The position numbers and the translations under genes are program-made. 64,000 nt of DNA from assembly GCA_002255925.1 (NCBI GenBank), contig NKIH01000001.1, forward strand, positions 992,001 to 1,056,000, in the 5' to 3' direction. The stretch is from Burkholderiales bacterium PBB6 (GTDB lineage: Bacteria > Pseudomonadota > Gammaproteobacteria > Burkholderiales > Burkholderiaceae_C). The notes beneath the pieces were generated by a model. The model was not told the DNA's origin and did not search any database. It saw only the letters and a list, made by a program, of their open reading frames with translations. Positions 26,149-36,414 of this stretch are shown piece by piece; within the stretch, counting starts at the first letter, position 1; each line of letters begins with the position of its first letter.

Positions 26149-27245
26149 TGCCACTGCCTGGCATGACCACGTCACGTGCGTTCGCGCATCTGGGGCGCTC
26201 GCTGCGTCTAGGTGCGCGCCTGCGCTGGCAGCCTTTGCTGCTGCAGGCGGCTTGCGTCGCCTTGTCGGCATCGGCCGGACTGGTTCAAGCACAGACCCAA
26301 ACCCAGAATCCGGGTGCTTCGACGCCCGAGGCACCGCTGGACGCGCGCGCCTGGCTCATGCGCACGCATGAGGCTGCGTCGACGCGCAATTACCAAGGCA
26401 CGCTGGTGTTCTCCAACAGCGCATCGATGTCGGCCTCGCGAGTGGCGCACTTCTGCGAAGGCAACCAGCAGTACGAGCGCGTTGAAGCGATGGACGGCGA
26501 GCCCCGCAGCCTGCTGCGCCACAACGACACGGTGCACACCGTGTGGCCGCGCGCCAAGGTGGCCGTGGTTGAGCAACGTGACGCGCGAGCCACGTTCCCG
26601 GCGCTGCTCTCGGCGGGTGAGCGCCGAGTACTCGAGCTGTATGAGTTGCGCGTGCTGGGTGTCGACCGTGTTGCGGGTCGTGACGCCGACGTGGTGCTGC
26701 TGAAGGCGAAAGACAACCTGCGATTCAGCCAGCGCCTGTGGGCGGATCGCCAGACGGGCCTGCTGCTGCGTTCAGACACAGTGGGTACCAACGGGCAGAC
26801 ACTCGAGTCGGCGGCCTTCACTGAGCTCAGCATCAACGTGAAGCCCCAGCCGGAGCTCGTGACGGGCCCGCTGCGCAAGCTGGACGGCTACAAGGTGCTG
26901 CGCCCGCAGATGGCGCCGAGCTCGCTTGCCGCCGAAGGTTGGCAGATGGGTGCAGTGCCTGCAGGCTTCCGGGAAATGCAGTGCGCCAAACGCTCGCTCG
27001 ACCCGGCCGGCCAGGCGGGCGCGCCCGTGGTCCTGCAAGTCATCTACTCCGATGGCCTGACCCATGTGTCATTGTTCATCGAACCTTTTTCTCCGCAGCG
27101 ACACCAAGCCGAAGGTACTTCGGTGGTGGGCGCCACGCACACCTTCAGTGTCCGGCGCGATGACGTGTGGCTCACGGCCCTCGGCGACGTGCCACTGGAG
27201 ACCTTGAAGCGCTTCGTAGCCGCGCTGGAGCAGCGCAAGCGCTGA
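26148..27245 (+). CDS. rseB: periplasmic sigma-E regulator RseB/MucB-like
   Basis: The 365-residue protein has a signal peptide ending near ALSASAGLVQAQ and MucB/RseB regions such as NYQGTLVFSNSASMSASRVAHFCEGNQQYERVEAMDGE and DNLRFSQRLWADRQTGLLLRS. RseB binds the periplasmic part of RseA and shields it from protease, responding to lipoprotein or LPS stress. The start at 26148 overlaps the rseA stop. Confidence 0.9.
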   Translation: MPLPGMTTSRAFAHLGRSLRLGARLRWQPLLLQAACVALSASAGLVQAQTQTQNPGASTPEAPLDARAWLMRTHEAASTRNYQGTLVFSNSASMSASRVAHFCEGNQQYERVEAMDGEPRSLLRHNDTVHTVWPRAKVAVVEQRDARATFPALLSAGERRVLELYELRVLGVDRVAGRDADVVLLKAKDNLRFSQRLWADRQTGLLLRSDTVGTNGQTLESAAFTELSINVKPQPELVTGPLRKLDGYKVLRPQMAPSSLAAEGWQMGAVPAGFREMQCAKRSLDPAGQAGAPVVLQVIYSDGLTHVSLFIEPFSPQRHQAEGTSVVGATHTFSVRRDDVWLTALGDVPLETLKRFVAALEQRKR

Positions 27246-27331
27246 TCTCGTCGAGTTGTTCGTCGGTGATCAGTGGCTGGCGGCTGCCTGACAAGGTTGC
27301 GAATGCACACGGCCAACGAGAAGGAGTTTTC

Positions 27332-28798
27332 ATGAAGTTCCCTGCGCTCACGAGTGCATTGAATCTGCGCCGCGGCGCCCTGGTGGCGATGATGAGTGCC
27401 GGCGTCTTGCTGACGGCCTTGCCGCACGCCCCGGCCACTGCCCAGGTACGTGGTCTGCCTGATTTCACCGAGCTGGTGGAACAGGCCGGGCCGTCGGTGG
27501 TCAACATCCGCACCTCTGAAAAAGCCAAGCCGGCCGCCGGCAACAGCCAGATCGACCCTGGCCTCGAAGAGTTCTTCAAGCGCTTCGGCATTCCCGTGCC
27601 CGGCGGGCGCACGCCGCGAGGAGGAAACAACGGCGGAGACGACGATGCGCCCCAGCGCCGCGGTGTTGGCTCGGGCTTCGTGCTGACCGCTGATGGCCTG
27701 ATCATGACCAACGCCCATGTGGTTGAAGGTGCGGATGAGTTGATCGTCACGCTCACCGACAAGCGGGAGTTCAAGGCCCGCGTGATTGGTGCTGACAAGC
27801 GCACCGATGTGGCCGTCGTCAAGATCGATGCCACGGGCCTGCCCGCCGTGAAGGTCGGTGATGTGAGCCGCCTGAAGGTGGGGGAGTGGGTCATGGCGAT
27901 CGGCTCGCCGTTCGGCCTCGACAACACCGTCACTGCCGGCATCGTCAGCGCCAAGCAGCGCGACACCGGTGATTTTCTGCCCTTCATCCAGACCGACGTG
28001 GCCATCAACCCGGGCAACTCGGGTGGGCCGCTGTTGAACATGCGTGGCGAGGTCGTGGGCATCAACTCCCAGATCTACAGCCCGTCCGGCGGTTACGCCG
28101 GCATCTCGTTCGCCATTCCGATCGACGAGGCGGTACGTGTGGCTGACCAGTTGCGCGCCAGCGGCCGGGTCATTCGCGGCCGCATCGGTGTGCGCATCGA
28201 CGCCGTCACCAAGGAAGTGGCTGACAGCATCGGCCTGGGCAAGGTGACCGGCGCCTTGCTGCGTGGCATCGAAGCTGCCAGCCCGGCCGAGAAGGCGGGC
28301 CTGGAGGCTGGTGACATCGTCACCAAGGTGGACGGCCGCGTGGTTGAAAAACCCGGCGACCTGCAACGCGCCATCGGTGCCGTGAAGCCCGGCGCCAAGA
28401 CCACGCTGCAGATCTTTCGCAAGGGCAACTACCGCGACGTGGTGGTGGTGGTGGCTGAGCTGGAGCCCGACGCCAAGGTAGCGGCTGCTGCCAAGGCGGA
28501 TGCGCCTGCATCCACCGCAGCGCGCAGCGTGCTGGGCTTGACGGTGGCTGAGCTGTCTGAGGCCCAGAAGCGGGAATTGCGCGTCAAGGGTGGCGTGCGT
28601 GTGGAGGGCGCTGACGGCCCGGCCGCGCGTGCGGGCCTGAAGGCGGGTGATGTCATCCTGGCCATCGACAACAGCGACATCGCCGATGTGAAGCAGTTCA
28701 ACGCGGTGGTGGCCAAGGTCGACAAGAGCCGCCGGGTGACCATGCTGGTTCGCCGCGGCGATTGGGTGGATTACCTGGTCCTGCAACCCGCCAAGTAA
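27332..28798 (+). CDS. mucD: periplasmic serine endoprotease, Do/MucD type
   Basis: The 488-residue protein has a signal peptide ending at APATAQ, the catalytic triad His129 (TNAHVV), Asp159 (RTDVAVVK) and Ser230 (NPGNSGGP), and two C-terminal PDZ domains (around residues 290-370 and 395-480). It degrades misfolded envelope proteins and is the usual fourth gene of the sigma-E operon. AAGGAG at 27321-27326 supports ATG 27332. A strong terminator follows at 28833. Confidence 0.94.
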   Translation: MKFPALTSALNLRRGALVAMMSAGVLLTALPHAPATAQVRGLPDFTELVEQAGPSVVNIRTSEKAKPAAGNSQIDPGLEEFFKRFGIPVPGGRTPRGGNNGGDDDAPQRRGVGSGFVLTADGLIMTNAHVVEGADELIVTLTDKREFKARVIGADKRTDVAVVKIDATGLPAVKVGDVSRLKVGEWVMAIGSPFGLDNTVTAGIVSAKQRDTGDFLPFIQTDVAINPGNSGGPLLNMRGEVVGINSQIYSPSGGYAGISFAIPIDEAVRVADQLRASGRVIRGRIGVRIDAVTKEVADSIGLGKVTGALLRGIEAASPAEKAGLEAGDIVTKVDGRVVEKPGDLQRAIGAVKPGAKTTLQIFRKGNYRDVVVVVAELEPDAKVAAAAKADAPASTAARSVLGLTVAELSEAQKRELRVKGGVRVEGADGPAARAGLKAGDVILAIDNSDIADVKQFNAVVAKVDKSRRVTMLVRRGDWVDYLVLQPAK

Positions 28799-28832
28799 GG
28801 TGGCGGCGCCGTTGGCCGGCGCTTGCCCGCAA

Positions 28833-28866
28833 GACCCGCTGACTGACTATTTCAGCGGGTCTTTTT
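28833..28866 (+). terminator. rho-independent terminator after mucD
   Basis: GACCCGCTGA (28833-28842) pairs perfectly with TCAGCGGGTC (28852-28861) over a 9-base loop and is followed by five T bases. It ends the rpoE-rseA-rseB-mucD transcript. Confidence 0.88.
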
Positions 28867-29448
28867 GCATGGTGGGATAGCTGGCCCCGGTTTTGGCCTC
28901 GGGGCTGTTTGCCGAGGCGCCGGGCGAGAAGAAATTAGGTGTTGGTGACTGCTTACTTGTTCGGCCGAATGACCTGATTGTGATGTGCTGGCGATACAAT
29001 GACAGCCTTCCGCCAAGCATTTCCAATGTCTTGGGCGCACAGTGCGACGGTGCTTGCAGGTTGGCCGCGCAGACGCAGTCGAATTGTTGATAACTTGTGG
29101 ACAACAATGCCTGTTGGCACCCTGCAACGACCCTCCGCCGCGCCAGGAGGCTGCATGCGCAAAGCGTGTTTTGGCTACAATGAAAGCCCAACATGCAGTT
29201 GCCAAACGTTTTGTTGGAAGGCGCGTCTCCTCTTGGACGTGCCTTTTTTTTAACTGCGATCCGCTCCTTCAACCGGTGGCGCCCAGAGGTGCATCCGGGT
29301 GCCATGAGCGGCTTGTCAGACGCTTCAGCCCCAGGCCGCAAGGCCGCCGTCCGTCCGTTCACGGGCTGCCAGGGCGCTGACAAGGCCAGGCTCAACGCCG
29401 CTCGCGATCGCACTGCAACGGCAGCGCACCGCACTGTTTCCGAACCGC
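28867..29448 (+). other. 582-base non-coding gap between mucD and lepA
   Basis: No open frame here has credible codon use. The gap holds two similar motifs, TACAATGACAGCC at 28995 and TACAATGAAAGCC at 29176, each with a good -10 box but no clear -35. It also holds an inverted repeat (ATTGTTG at 29083-29089 and CAACAAT at 29102-29108) around TTGTGGACAA, and a strong terminator at 29218-29251. The 29252-29448 part leading to lepA shows nothing recognisable. Such a long gap is out of character for this gene-dense region. Confidence 0.6.
29188..29251 (+). ncRNA. candidate small RNA upstream of lepA
   Basis: A TACAAT -10 box (29176-29181) predicts a start near 29188. CCAACA (29188-29193) can pair with TGTTGG (29212-29217) to form one hairpin. 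AAGGCGCGTC (29218-29227) pairs with GACGTGCCTT (29236-29245) to form a second, with one G-U pair and an eight-base loop. Eight T bases (29244-29251) end it as a textbook intrinsic terminator. The expected transcript is about 64 bases. I cannot match it to a known RNA family. A terminated leader (attenuator) of lepA is the alternative. Confidence 0.42.
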
Positions 29449-31257
29449 ATGGACCACATTCGCAATTTCTCGATCATTGCCCACATTGACCACGGCAAAA
29501 GCACCCTGGCTGACCGCATCATCCAGCGCTGCGGTGGCCTGAGCGACCGTGAAATGGAAGCGCAGGTGCTCGACTCGATGGACATCGAACGCGAGCGCGG
29601 CATCACCATCAAGGCCCAGACGGCCGCCTTGCAATACAAGGCCCGCAACGGCCAGATCTACAACCTCAACCTGATCGACACCCCCGGACACGTGGACTTC
29701 TCGTACGAAGTCAGCCGGTCCCTGTCGGCCTGCGAAGGCGCGCTGCTGGTGGTCGACGCCAGCCAGGGCGTGGAAGCGCAGACGGTGGCGAACTGCTACA
29801 CCGCGCTCGACCTGGGTGTCGAGGTGGTGGCGGTGCTCAACAAGATGGACCTGCCGCAGGCAGACCCCGAGCGCGCCAAGGAAGAAATCGAAGACGTCAT
29901 CGGCATTGACGCGAGCGACGGCATTCCGTGCTCGGCCAAGACCGGCATGGGCATCGATGAAATCCTCGAAGCCGTGATCGAGCGCATGCCGGCCCCGAAG
30001 GGCGACCCCAATGCTCCTCCCCGCGCGATGATCATCGACGCCTGGTTCGACAACTACGTCGGCGTGGTGATGCTGGTCCGCGTGGTCGATGGCGAGCTGA
30101 AGAAGGGTGAGCGCATCCGCATGATGGCCACCAACGCCATCTACCCGGCCGAGCACCTGGGCGTGTTCACGCCGAAGAGCGAAAGCCGCGAATCTCTGAA
30201 GGCGGGTGAGGTGGGTTTCATCATCGCCGGCATCAAGGAGCTGCAGGCGGCCAAGGTGGGTGACACCATCACCCTGGAAAAGAAGCTGCCCAACAACGCC
30301 GGCCCGGCCACCGAAGCCCTGCCGGGCTTCAAGGAAATCCAGCCGCAGGTGTTTGCGGGTCTGTATCCAACCGAAGCCAGCGAATACGACCAGCTGCGTG
30401 ATGCGCTCGAGAAGCTCAAGCTGAACGACAGCTCGCTGCGCTACGAGCCCGAGGTGTCCCAGGCTCTGGGCTTCGGCTTCCGCTGCGGCTTCCTCGGCTT
30501 GCTGCACATGGAAATCGTGCAGGAGCGACTGGAGCGCGAGTTCGACCAGGACCTGATCACCACCGCGCCGAGCGTGGTGTACGAGGTGGAGCTGAACGGC
30601 GGCGAAATCGTGCTGGTCGAGAACCCCTCGAAGATGCCCGAGCTGGGCCGCATCAACGAGATCCGCGAGCCCATCGTCACCGTGCATCTCTACATGCCGC
30701 AGGACTATGTCGGCACCGTGATGACGCTGGCCAACCAGAAGCGCGGCGTGCAGCTGAACATGGCCTATCACGGCCGTCAGGTGATGCTGACGTACGAGAT
30801 GCCGCTGGCTGAAATCGTGCTCGACTTCTTCGACAAGCTCAAGAGCGTGTCGCGCGGTTATGCCTCCATGGACTACGAGTTCAAGGAGTACCGCGCGTCC
30901 GACGTGGTCAAGGTCGACCTGATGATCAATGGCGACCGCGTGGACGCCCTGTCGATCATCGTGCACCGTGCGCAGAGCCAGTACCGTGGCCGTGCCGTCG
31001 CCGCCAAGATGCGTGAGCAGATCCCGCGTCAGATGTACGACGTGGCAATCCAGGCGGCCATCGGCGCCAACATCATTGCCCGCGAGAACATCAAGGCCCT
31101 GCGCAAGAACGTGCTGGCAAAATGTTATGGCGGTGACATCTCCCGTAAACGCAAGCTGCTCGAGAAGCAGAAGGCCGGCAAGAAGCGCATGAAGCAGATC
31201 GGCTCGGTCGAGGTGCCTCAGGAAGCGTTCCTGGCAATTCTTCAAGTGGACGATTGA
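29449..31257 (+). CDS. lepA: elongation factor 4 (LepA)
   Basis: The 602-residue GTPase begins [20 protein letters not shown] with the P-loop [17 protein letters not shown] and [16 protein letters not shown]. It ends with the LepA-specific C-terminal region ([26 protein letters not shown]). EF4 binds ribosomes and promotes back-translocation or ribosome recovery under stress. It heads lepA-lepB-DUF4845-rnc-era-recO-pdxJ-acpS-nagZ, all on the plus strand with short gaps. Confidence 0.97.
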   Translation: MDHIRNFSIIAHIDHGKSTLADRIIQRCGGLSDREMEAQVLDSMDIERERGITIKAQTAALQYKARNGQIYNLNLIDTPGHVDFSYEVSRSLSACEGALLVVDASQGVEAQTVANCYTALDLGVEVVAVLNKMDLPQADPERAKEEIEDVIGIDASDGIPCSAKTGMGIDEILEAVIERMPAPKGDPNAPPRAMIIDAWFDNYVGVVMLVRVVDGELKKGERIRMMATNAIYPAEHLGVFTPKSESRESLKAGEVGFIIAGIKELQAAKVGDTITLEKKLPNNAGPATEALPGFKEIQPQVFAGLYPTEASEYDQLRDALEKLKLNDSSLRYEPEVSQALGFGFRCGFLGLLHMEIVQERLEREFDQDLITTAPSVVYEVELNGGEIVLVENPSKMPELGRINEIREPIVTVHLYMPQDYVGTVMTLANQKRGVQLNMAYHGRQVMLTYEMPLAEIVLDFFDKLKSVSRGYASMDYEFKEYRASDVVKVDLMINGDRVDALSIIVHRAQSQYRGRAVAAKMREQIPRQMYDVAIQAAIGANIIARENIKALRKNVLAKCYGGDISRKRKLLEKQKAGKKRMKQIGSVEVPQEAFLAILQVDD

Positions 31258-31264
31258 ACCCTTT

Positions 31265-32233
31265 ATGAGCGCACTCACCGCCGCCCTGTACGGCGCCCTG
31301 ATCGTCTATCTTGGCGGTTGGTACCTGAATGCCTGGATCGGCAACTTCTCGTTGCTGCTCTTCATCCTCTCCTTCGTCACGTTGCTGTACTGGCTGGCCG
31401 AGCGTTTCCGCTTCGCGCCTGCCCGTGAGGCGGCTGCCCGCAACCTTGAGCAGCAAGACGCACAGCGTCGGGCTGAGCTGGCGAAGCTGGGCATCGAGAA
31501 GGTCGACGGCGACATCACGGAAGCCCGCGAGAAGCTGCTGATGCAGCCCTGGTGGCTCGATTGGACCGCCGGCCTGTTCCCGGTGATCATCATCGTGTTC
31601 GTGATGCGCTCGTTCCTGTTCGAGCCGTTCAAGATCCCGTCCGGCTCGATGATCCCGACGCTGCAGATCGGCGACCTGATCCTGGTGAACAAGTTTCACT
31701 ACGGCGTTCGCCTGCCGGTCGTGAACGTCAAGGTCATTCCGAACCATGACCCGGCGCGTGGCGACGTGGTGGTCTTCCGCTACCCCGTTGACCCGCGCAT
31801 GGACTACATCAAGCGCGTGGTTGGCCTGCCGGGCGACGAGGTCTCGTACCTGAACCAGCAGCTGCGCATCAACGGTGTGCCGGTGCCCACCACCCCGGCT
31901 GGCGATGATTACGACGACGAGAGCATGCGCTACATGGCGCGCTTCAACGAGAAGCTCGGCGAGATCGATCACCGCATCCAGCGCTTCCCGACGCCGCTGC
32001 CATTCAACCCGGCCCAGACCTATCCGTTCCCCTTCAAGGATCAATGCCGCCACACTATCGAGGGTGTTGTGTGCAAGGTTCCAGCCGGTCACTATTTCGT
32101 GATGGGCGACAACCGGGACAACTCGGAAGATTCGCGATACTGGGGTTTTGTTCCTGACAAGAATCTGGTCGGCAAGGCCTTCTTCGTCTGGATGAACTTC
32201 AGCAACCCGGGCCGTATCGGCGGGTTCCACTGA
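31265..32233 (+). CDS. lepB: signal peptidase I
   Basis: The 322-residue protein has two N-terminal membrane helices, the nucleophile Ser128 in FKIPSGSMIPTL, and the general base Lys183 in DYIKRVVGLPGD. The later GDNRDNSEDSRYWGFVP box is intact. It removes signal peptides on the periplasmic side of the inner membrane. It starts seven bases after the lepA stop. A longer polar insert near residues 205-240 falls within variation for the family. Confidence 0.96.
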   Translation: MSALTAALYGALIVYLGGWYLNAWIGNFSLLLFILSFVTLLYWLAERFRFAPAREAAARNLEQQDAQRRAELAKLGIEKVDGDITEAREKLLMQPWWLDWTAGLFPVIIIVFVMRSFLFEPFKIPSGSMIPTLQIGDLILVNKFHYGVRLPVVNVKVIPNHDPARGDVVVFRYPVDPRMDYIKRVVGLPGDEVSYLNQQLRINGVPVPTTPAGDDYDDESMRYMARFNEKLGEIDHRIQRFPTPLPFNPAQTYPFPFKDQCRHTIEGVVCKVPAGHYFVMGDNRDNSEDSRYWGFVPDKNLVGKAFFVWMNFSNPGRIGGFH

Positions 32234-32268
32234 GTGCACTCTCACGCGATTCACGGAAAGGGAAAGTC

Positions 32269-32637
32269 ATGATCGTTCGGTCTCCGGCACACCACGCACA
32301 ACGCGGCCTCTCGATGTTCGGGCTGCTGTTCACCGCTGTCGCGGTGGCGTTTGCCGCGCTCATGATCATGCGCGTCTTCCCGACCGTGAACGAGTACCTC
32401 ACGGTGCAGAAGTCGATCGACAAGATCATGGCCGAGAACCCGTCGTCGGTGCCCGAAATTCGCCGTGCCTTTGACCGCCAGCGCGACGTCGAATACGCCA
32501 TCACCACCCTGAATGGCAGCGACCTCGAGATCGAGGCCGTGGGCGACAAATTCCGTGTGCGCTTTGCCTATGAGAAGGAAGTCGACCTGTTTCCGCCGGT
32601 CTACCTCCTGATCAAGTACCGCGGCGGTTCACGCTGA
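32269..32637 (+). CDS. DUF4845-family membrane-anchored protein
   Basis: The 122-residue protein has a prepilin-like N-terminus (HHAQRGLSMFGLLFTAVAVAFAALMIMRVFP) with one membrane helix and a short soluble domain (NEYLTVQKSIDKIMAENPSSVPEIRRAFDRQ). Proteins of the DUF4845 family occupy this position between lepB and rnc in beta- and gammaproteobacteria. Function is unknown. GAAAGGGAAAG upstream is a plausible ribosome binding site. Confidence 0.85.
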   Translation: MIVRSPAHHAQRGLSMFGLLFTAVAVAFAALMIMRVFPTVNEYLTVQKSIDKIMAENPSSVPEIRRAFDRQRDVEYAITTLNGSDLEIEAVGDKFRVRFAYEKEVDLFPPVYLLIKYRGGSR

Positions 32638-32653
32638 ATCTGACCAGCCATCG

Positions 32654-33364
32654 ATGGAACAGCGTCTAGTCACTCTCCAGGAGCGCATCGGATACCGCTT
32701 CGTGCGTCCCGATCTGCTCAAGCGTGCCTTGACGCACCGCAGCTTCGGCGCTGACCACAACGAGCGCCTCGAGTTTCTCGGTGACTCGGTGCTCAGCCTG
32801 TCGGTGTCGCGCCTGCTGTTCGATCGATTTGCCGGCTCTGACGAAGGCGACCTGACGCGCGTGCGAGCCCACCTCGTGCGCGAAGACTCGCTGCACAAGG
32901 CTGCCCTGATGCTCGGTTTGCCCGAGGTCATCCGGCTCTCGGAAGGTGAAGCCAAGGCGGGTGGGGCGCAGCGCGCCTCCATCCTTGCGGATGCGCTCGA
33001 GGCGCTGCTGGGTGCGATGTACCTGGACGGCGGCACCGAGCCGGCCAACGCCCTCGTGCAGATGCTGTTTGGCGAGATGATCACCGGCACCACGGCCGAA
33101 AGCTGGCGCAAGGATGCCAAGACCGAGCTGCAGGAATGGCTGCAGGCGCGTCGACTGTCGGTGCCCACCTACCGCATCGCCGGCGTTCGTGGCCAGGCCC
33201 ATGCCCAGACCTTCGATGTGGCTTGTGACGTGCCGGCGCTTGCTGTGACCGACACCGGCGACGGGCGTTCACGCCGGGCCGCTGAACAAGAGGCCGCGCG
33301 CAAGGTGCTGCTGCAGCTGCAGGCCCTTCCTGAATCGACCATCGCGGCCCGCCTGCGCGACTGA
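32654..33364 (+). CDS. rnc: ribonuclease III
   Basis: The 236-residue protein has the RNase III signature [14 protein letters not shown] (about residues 36-49), the later metal-binding [18 protein letters not shown], and a C-terminal double-stranded RNA-binding domain ([21 protein letters not shown] to [12 protein letters not shown]). It processes rRNA precursors and structured mRNAs. It sits in the conserved rnc-era-recO order. Confidence 0.96.
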   Translation: MEQRLVTLQERIGYRFVRPDLLKRALTHRSFGADHNERLEFLGDSVLSLSVSRLLFDRFAGSDEGDLTRVRAHLVREDSLHKAALMLGLPEVIRLSEGEAKAGGAQRASILADALEALLGAMYLDGGTEPANALVQMLFGEMITGTTAESWRKDAKTELQEWLQARRLSVPTYRIAGVRGQAHAQTFDVACDVPALAVTDTGDGRSRRAAEQEAARKVLLQLQALPESTIAARLRD

Positions 33365-33431
33365 GTCAACCGCGGTCAGCGGGCCCTCTGGGGCTGGCCA
33401 CCGCGTCTGCTTTTTTACTTGCGCACAACCC

Positions 33432-34397
33432 GTGCGATTGCCGGACAATACCTCTGTGGACACCACCCCTGACGACCTGACCCCCGACGACGCCTCTGAC
33501 GACGACGGCGTGGCCCAACGCTGCGGCCTGATCGCGATCGTCGGACGCCCCAACGTGGGCAAGTCCACGCTGATGAACGCGTTGGTCGGTCAGAAGATCA
33601 GCATCACCTCGAAGAAGGCGCAGACCACGCGCCACCGCATCACCGGCATGCGCACGGTCGAAGAAGCCCAGTTCGTGTTCGTTGACACGCCCGGCTTCCA
33701 GATGAAGCACGCCAACCCGCTGAACCGCACCCTGAACCGCACCGTGCAAAGCACGCTGAGCGATGTCGACGTGGTGCTGTTCCTGGTGGAAGCTGGCCGC
33801 TTCGGCAGCGACGACGAGAAGGTGCTGTCGCTGATGCCCGAGGGCAAGCCGCTGGTGCTGATCGCCAACAAGCTCGACGAAATCCACCGCCGCAGCGACC
33901 TGCTGCCGTGGCTGCAGAAGATGCAGGCCCGCCATCCCTTCACCGAATTCGTGCCGATGTCGGCGCAGAAGAAGTCGGATGTGGATCGCCTGTTCGGCAT
34001 CCTCAAGCCTTACCTGCCCGAGCAGGACTGGTTCTATGAAGAAGACACGCTGACCGACCGCAGCGAGAAGTTCATGGCCAGCGAAATCATTCGTGAAAAG
34101 CTGTTCCGCCTGACCGGTGATGAGCTGCCCTACACCTCCACCGTGGTCATCGACAAGTGGGAAGAGGAAGACGGCGGCACGCGCCGCCGCATCAGCGCGT
34201 CCATCGTGGTGGAGCGCGACGCCCACAAGGGCATGATCATCGGTGGCGGTGGCGAGCGCCTCAAGCGCATCGGCAGCGAAGCCCGCCAGGAGATGGAAAA
34301 GCTGATGGAAGCGCGGATCTTCCTCGAGCTGTGGGTCAAGGTGCGTTCTGGCTGGGCCGACAGCGAGGAGCACCTGCGCTCCTACGGCTACGAGTGA
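33432..34397 (+). CDS. era: GTPase Era
   Basis: The protein is about 321 residues. The G domain contains [12 protein letters not shown] (G1), DTPGFQ (G3) and NKLDEI (G4), and the C-terminal KH domain contains the RNA-binding [26 protein letters not shown]. Era binds the 3' end of 16S rRNA in 30S assembly. The N-terminus is an acidic extension ([17 protein letters not shown]). The start is GTG 33432 or, eight codons later, GTG 33456; no ATG is available. Its stop overlaps the GTG start of recO. Confidence 0.95.
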   Translation: MRLPDNTSVDTTPDDLTPDDASDDDGVAQRCGLIAIVGRPNVGKSTLMNALVGQKISITSKKAQTTRHRITGMRTVEEAQFVFVDTPGFQMKHANPLNRTLNRTVQSTLSDVDVVLFLVEAGRFGSDDEKVLSLMPEGKPLVLIANKLDEIHRRSDLLPWLQKMQARHPFTEFVPMSAQKKSDVDRLFGILKPYLPEQDWFYEEDTLTDRSEKFMASEIIREKLFRLTGDELPYTSTVVIDKWEEEDGGTRRRISASIVVERDAHKGMIIGGGGERLKRIGSEARQEMEKLMEARIFLELWVKVRSGWADSEEHLRSYGYE

Positions 34398-35212
34398 GCC
34401 CGCGGCGCCCAGCGGCTGCCAGTGCGGCCTATGTGCTGCACCGCTACGACTGGAGCGAAACCAGCCTGATCCTCGACCTGTTCACCCGTGAACAGGGCCG
34501 GCTGACGGTGGCCGCCAAGGGCGCCAAGCGCCCGTATTCGCAGCTGCGGCCCGTGCTGCTGCCTTTCCAGGGCATGACGGTGGTGCTGGGCCGGCCGGCC
34601 AAGGAAGAGCCCTCCGAGGTGCTCAACCTGCGCAGCGCCGAATGGGCCGGTGGCGCGCCGATGTTGCCCGCCGCCGCGCTGTTCGCCGGCTTCTACCTGA
34701 ACGAGCTGCTGATGAAGCTGCTGGCTCGTCACGATCCGCACCCTGTGCTGTTTGACGCTTACGCCGCGTCACTGCCCGCGCTCGCCGCTGGCGACGACAC
34801 GCTGACGCAGGCCGCGCTGCGCGCCTTCGAGATCGTGCTGCTGCGCGAGATCGGCCTCCTGCCCGAACTGGACACCGTCACCGCCACGCTGGCGTCGGTG
34901 CAGCCTCAGCGCCAGTACCTGCTGCGTGCGGACAGCGGCCTCAGCGCCGCCCGCGAAGGCGAGGCCAGCCTGAGTGGCGGCCTGCTGCTGCAACTGCAGC
35001 AGACGCTGGACGGCGGGGCGCTGAGCGAACTGCAAACGGCGTGCGCCAACGAGCGCAACGCCCTCAAGGCCACCTTGCGCGGATTGCTTCACTATCATCT
35101 GGGGACGCCACGCCTGCGGACCCGTGACGTCATGCTCGGTGCCCAACAGTTCATCGGCCTGGCCGACGGGCCCGCCGAGCAGGTCGATCCCACCACTCAT
35201 CCAGCCAGCTGA
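34394..35212 (+). CDS. recO: DNA repair protein RecO
   Basis: The 272-residue protein has the N-terminal OB-fold pattern of RecO ([36 protein letters not shown]) and a C-terminal helical region with [10 protein letters not shown]. RecO loads RecA onto SSB-coated gaps with RecR. The start is GTG 34394, forming GTGA with the era stop; no ATG lies near. The four-cysteine zinc finger of some RecO proteins is absent, as in many proteobacteria. Confidence 0.9.
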   Translation: MSPRRPAAASAAYVLHRYDWSETSLILDLFTREQGRLTVAAKGAKRPYSQLRPVLLPFQGMTVVLGRPAKEEPSEVLNLRSAEWAGGAPMLPAAALFAGFYLNELLMKLLARHDPHPVLFDAYAASLPALAAGDDTLTQAALRAFEIVLLREIGLLPELDTVTATLASVQPQRQYLLRADSGLSAAREGEASLSGGLLLQLQQTLDGGALSELQTACANERNALKATLRGLLHYHLGTPRLRTRDVMLGAQQFIGLADGPAEQVDPTTHPAS

Positions 35213-35215
35213 ACC

Positions 35216-36016
35216 ATGAATCCCTTGATGGCCCCCGAAGCCGTGCATGTCGGCCACGCCACGACCGCGCTGTCGGTCAATATCAACAAGGTGGCTCTGC
35301 TGCGCAACACCCGTCATCTGGGCATTCCCAGCGTGCTGCGTGCCGCCGAGCAGGTCCTGCAGGCCGGCGCACAAGGCATCACCGTGCATCCGCGGCCGGA
35401 CGAGCGACACATCCGCGGCACCGATGTGCATGAGCTGGCGGCGATGCTGAAGCGCGACTGGCCCGCGGTGGAATACAACATCGAAGGCAATCCGCTGCAC
35501 AACCTGATGGAGTTTGTGCGCACGGTGCGCCCGCACCAGGCCACCTTCGTGCCGGACACGGTGGGTCAGTTCACCTCTGACCACGGTTGGGTGCTGCCCG
35601 CTGATGCGGCCGTGCTCAAGCCGCTGATCGACGAATGCCATGCCCTCGGCGTACGCGTCAGCCTGTTCATGGACCCGCTGCCGGAAGCGATGGCGCTGGT
35701 GCGCGAGCTGGGTGCGGACCGGGTGGAGCTGTACACCGAGACCTACGCCAGCGCGATGGGTACGCCCGACGAGCAGGCCGTGCGCGCGCAGTTCGCGGCC
35801 ACCGCCCGCGCGGCACTGGCAGTCGGCCTCGGCGTGAATGCCGGGCACGACCTGAACCGCGAGAACCTCACGCCTTTCCTGCGCGAAGTGCCCGGTGTGG
35901 CGGAAGTGTCGATCGGCCATGCGCTGATCGCCGATGCGCTCGAGATGGGCTATGCGCAGACCACGCGCGAATACCTGCGCTGCATCCACGCTGCCCAAGG
36001 ACCCGCCACCGCATGA
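35216..36016 (+). CDS. pdxJ: pyridoxine 5'-phosphate synthase
   Basis: The 266-residue TIM-barrel protein has [46 protein letters not shown] and ELYTETYA, all PdxJ signatures. It joins 3-amino-2-oxopropyl phosphate and deoxyxylulose 5-phosphate to make vitamin B6. The first 15 residues extend beyond the usual start. It overlaps acpS by four bases (ATGA), the same order as in E. coli. Confidence 0.95.
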   Translation: MNPLMAPEAVHVGHATTALSVNINKVALLRNTRHLGIPSVLRAAEQVLQAGAQGITVHPRPDERHIRGTDVHELAAMLKRDWPAVEYNIEGNPLHNLMEFVRTVRPHQATFVPDTVGQFTSDHGWVLPADAAVLKPLIDECHALGVRVSLFMDPLPEAMALVRELGADRVELYTETYASAMGTPDEQAVRAQFAATARAALAVGLGVNAGHDLNRENLTPFLREVPGVAEVSIGHALIADALEMGYAQTTREYLRCIHAAQGPATA

Positions 36017-36414
36017 TCGCTGGCATTGGCACCGACGTCTGCGACCTTCGGCGCATTGCCGAGACGGTCGAGCGGCGCGGCGAGCGCTTCGCACAGAAGG
36101 TGCTTGGCCCGCATGAGTTGGCGGTCTATCACGCCCGCCGTGAGCGCTCGGCCGAGCGCGGCCTGGCCTACCTCGGCAGCCGCTTCTCCGCCAAGGAATC
36201 GTTTTCCAAGGCCATCGGCCTGGGCATCCACATGCCCATGACGTGGCGCTCCTGTGAAATCCTGAACCACGCCAGTGGCCAGCCCTACATCCAGCTCAAC
36301 GGCCCCTTGGCCGAGTGGTTTGCAGCGCGCCACTGGCAAGCCCACGTCACCCTGAGTGACGAGACTGACTACGTGGTCAGCTTCGTCGTTGTTGAATCAG
36401 CCCCTGCACCATGA
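36013..36414 (+). CDS. acpS: holo-acyl-carrier-protein synthase
   Basis: The 133-residue protein starts [15 protein letters not shown] with the Mg-binding aspartate and has [16 protein letters not shown] with the second acidic ligand. It transfers 4'-phosphopantetheine to Ser37 of the ACP encoded at 22826. ATG 36013 overlaps the pdxJ stop and the stop overlaps the nagZ start, so all three are coupled. Confidence 0.95.
   Translation: MIAGIGTDVCDLRRIAETVERRGERFAQKVLGPHELAVYHARRERSAERGLAYLGSRFSAKESFSKAIGLGIHMPMTWRSCEILNHASGQPYIQLNGPLAEWFAARHWQAHVTLSDETDYVVSFVVVESAPAP

Noticed and set aside
28847-29434. A 195-codon minus-strand frame in the mucD-lepA gap
   Set aside because: Its composition is Arg/Ser/Cys-rich without motif, it crosses the mucD terminator, and it has no ribosome binding site.
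29392-31278. A 628-codon open frame opposite lepA
   Set aside because: LepA on the plus strand has full family motifs. The opposite frame shows His/Asp/Val-rich sequence typical of a shadow.
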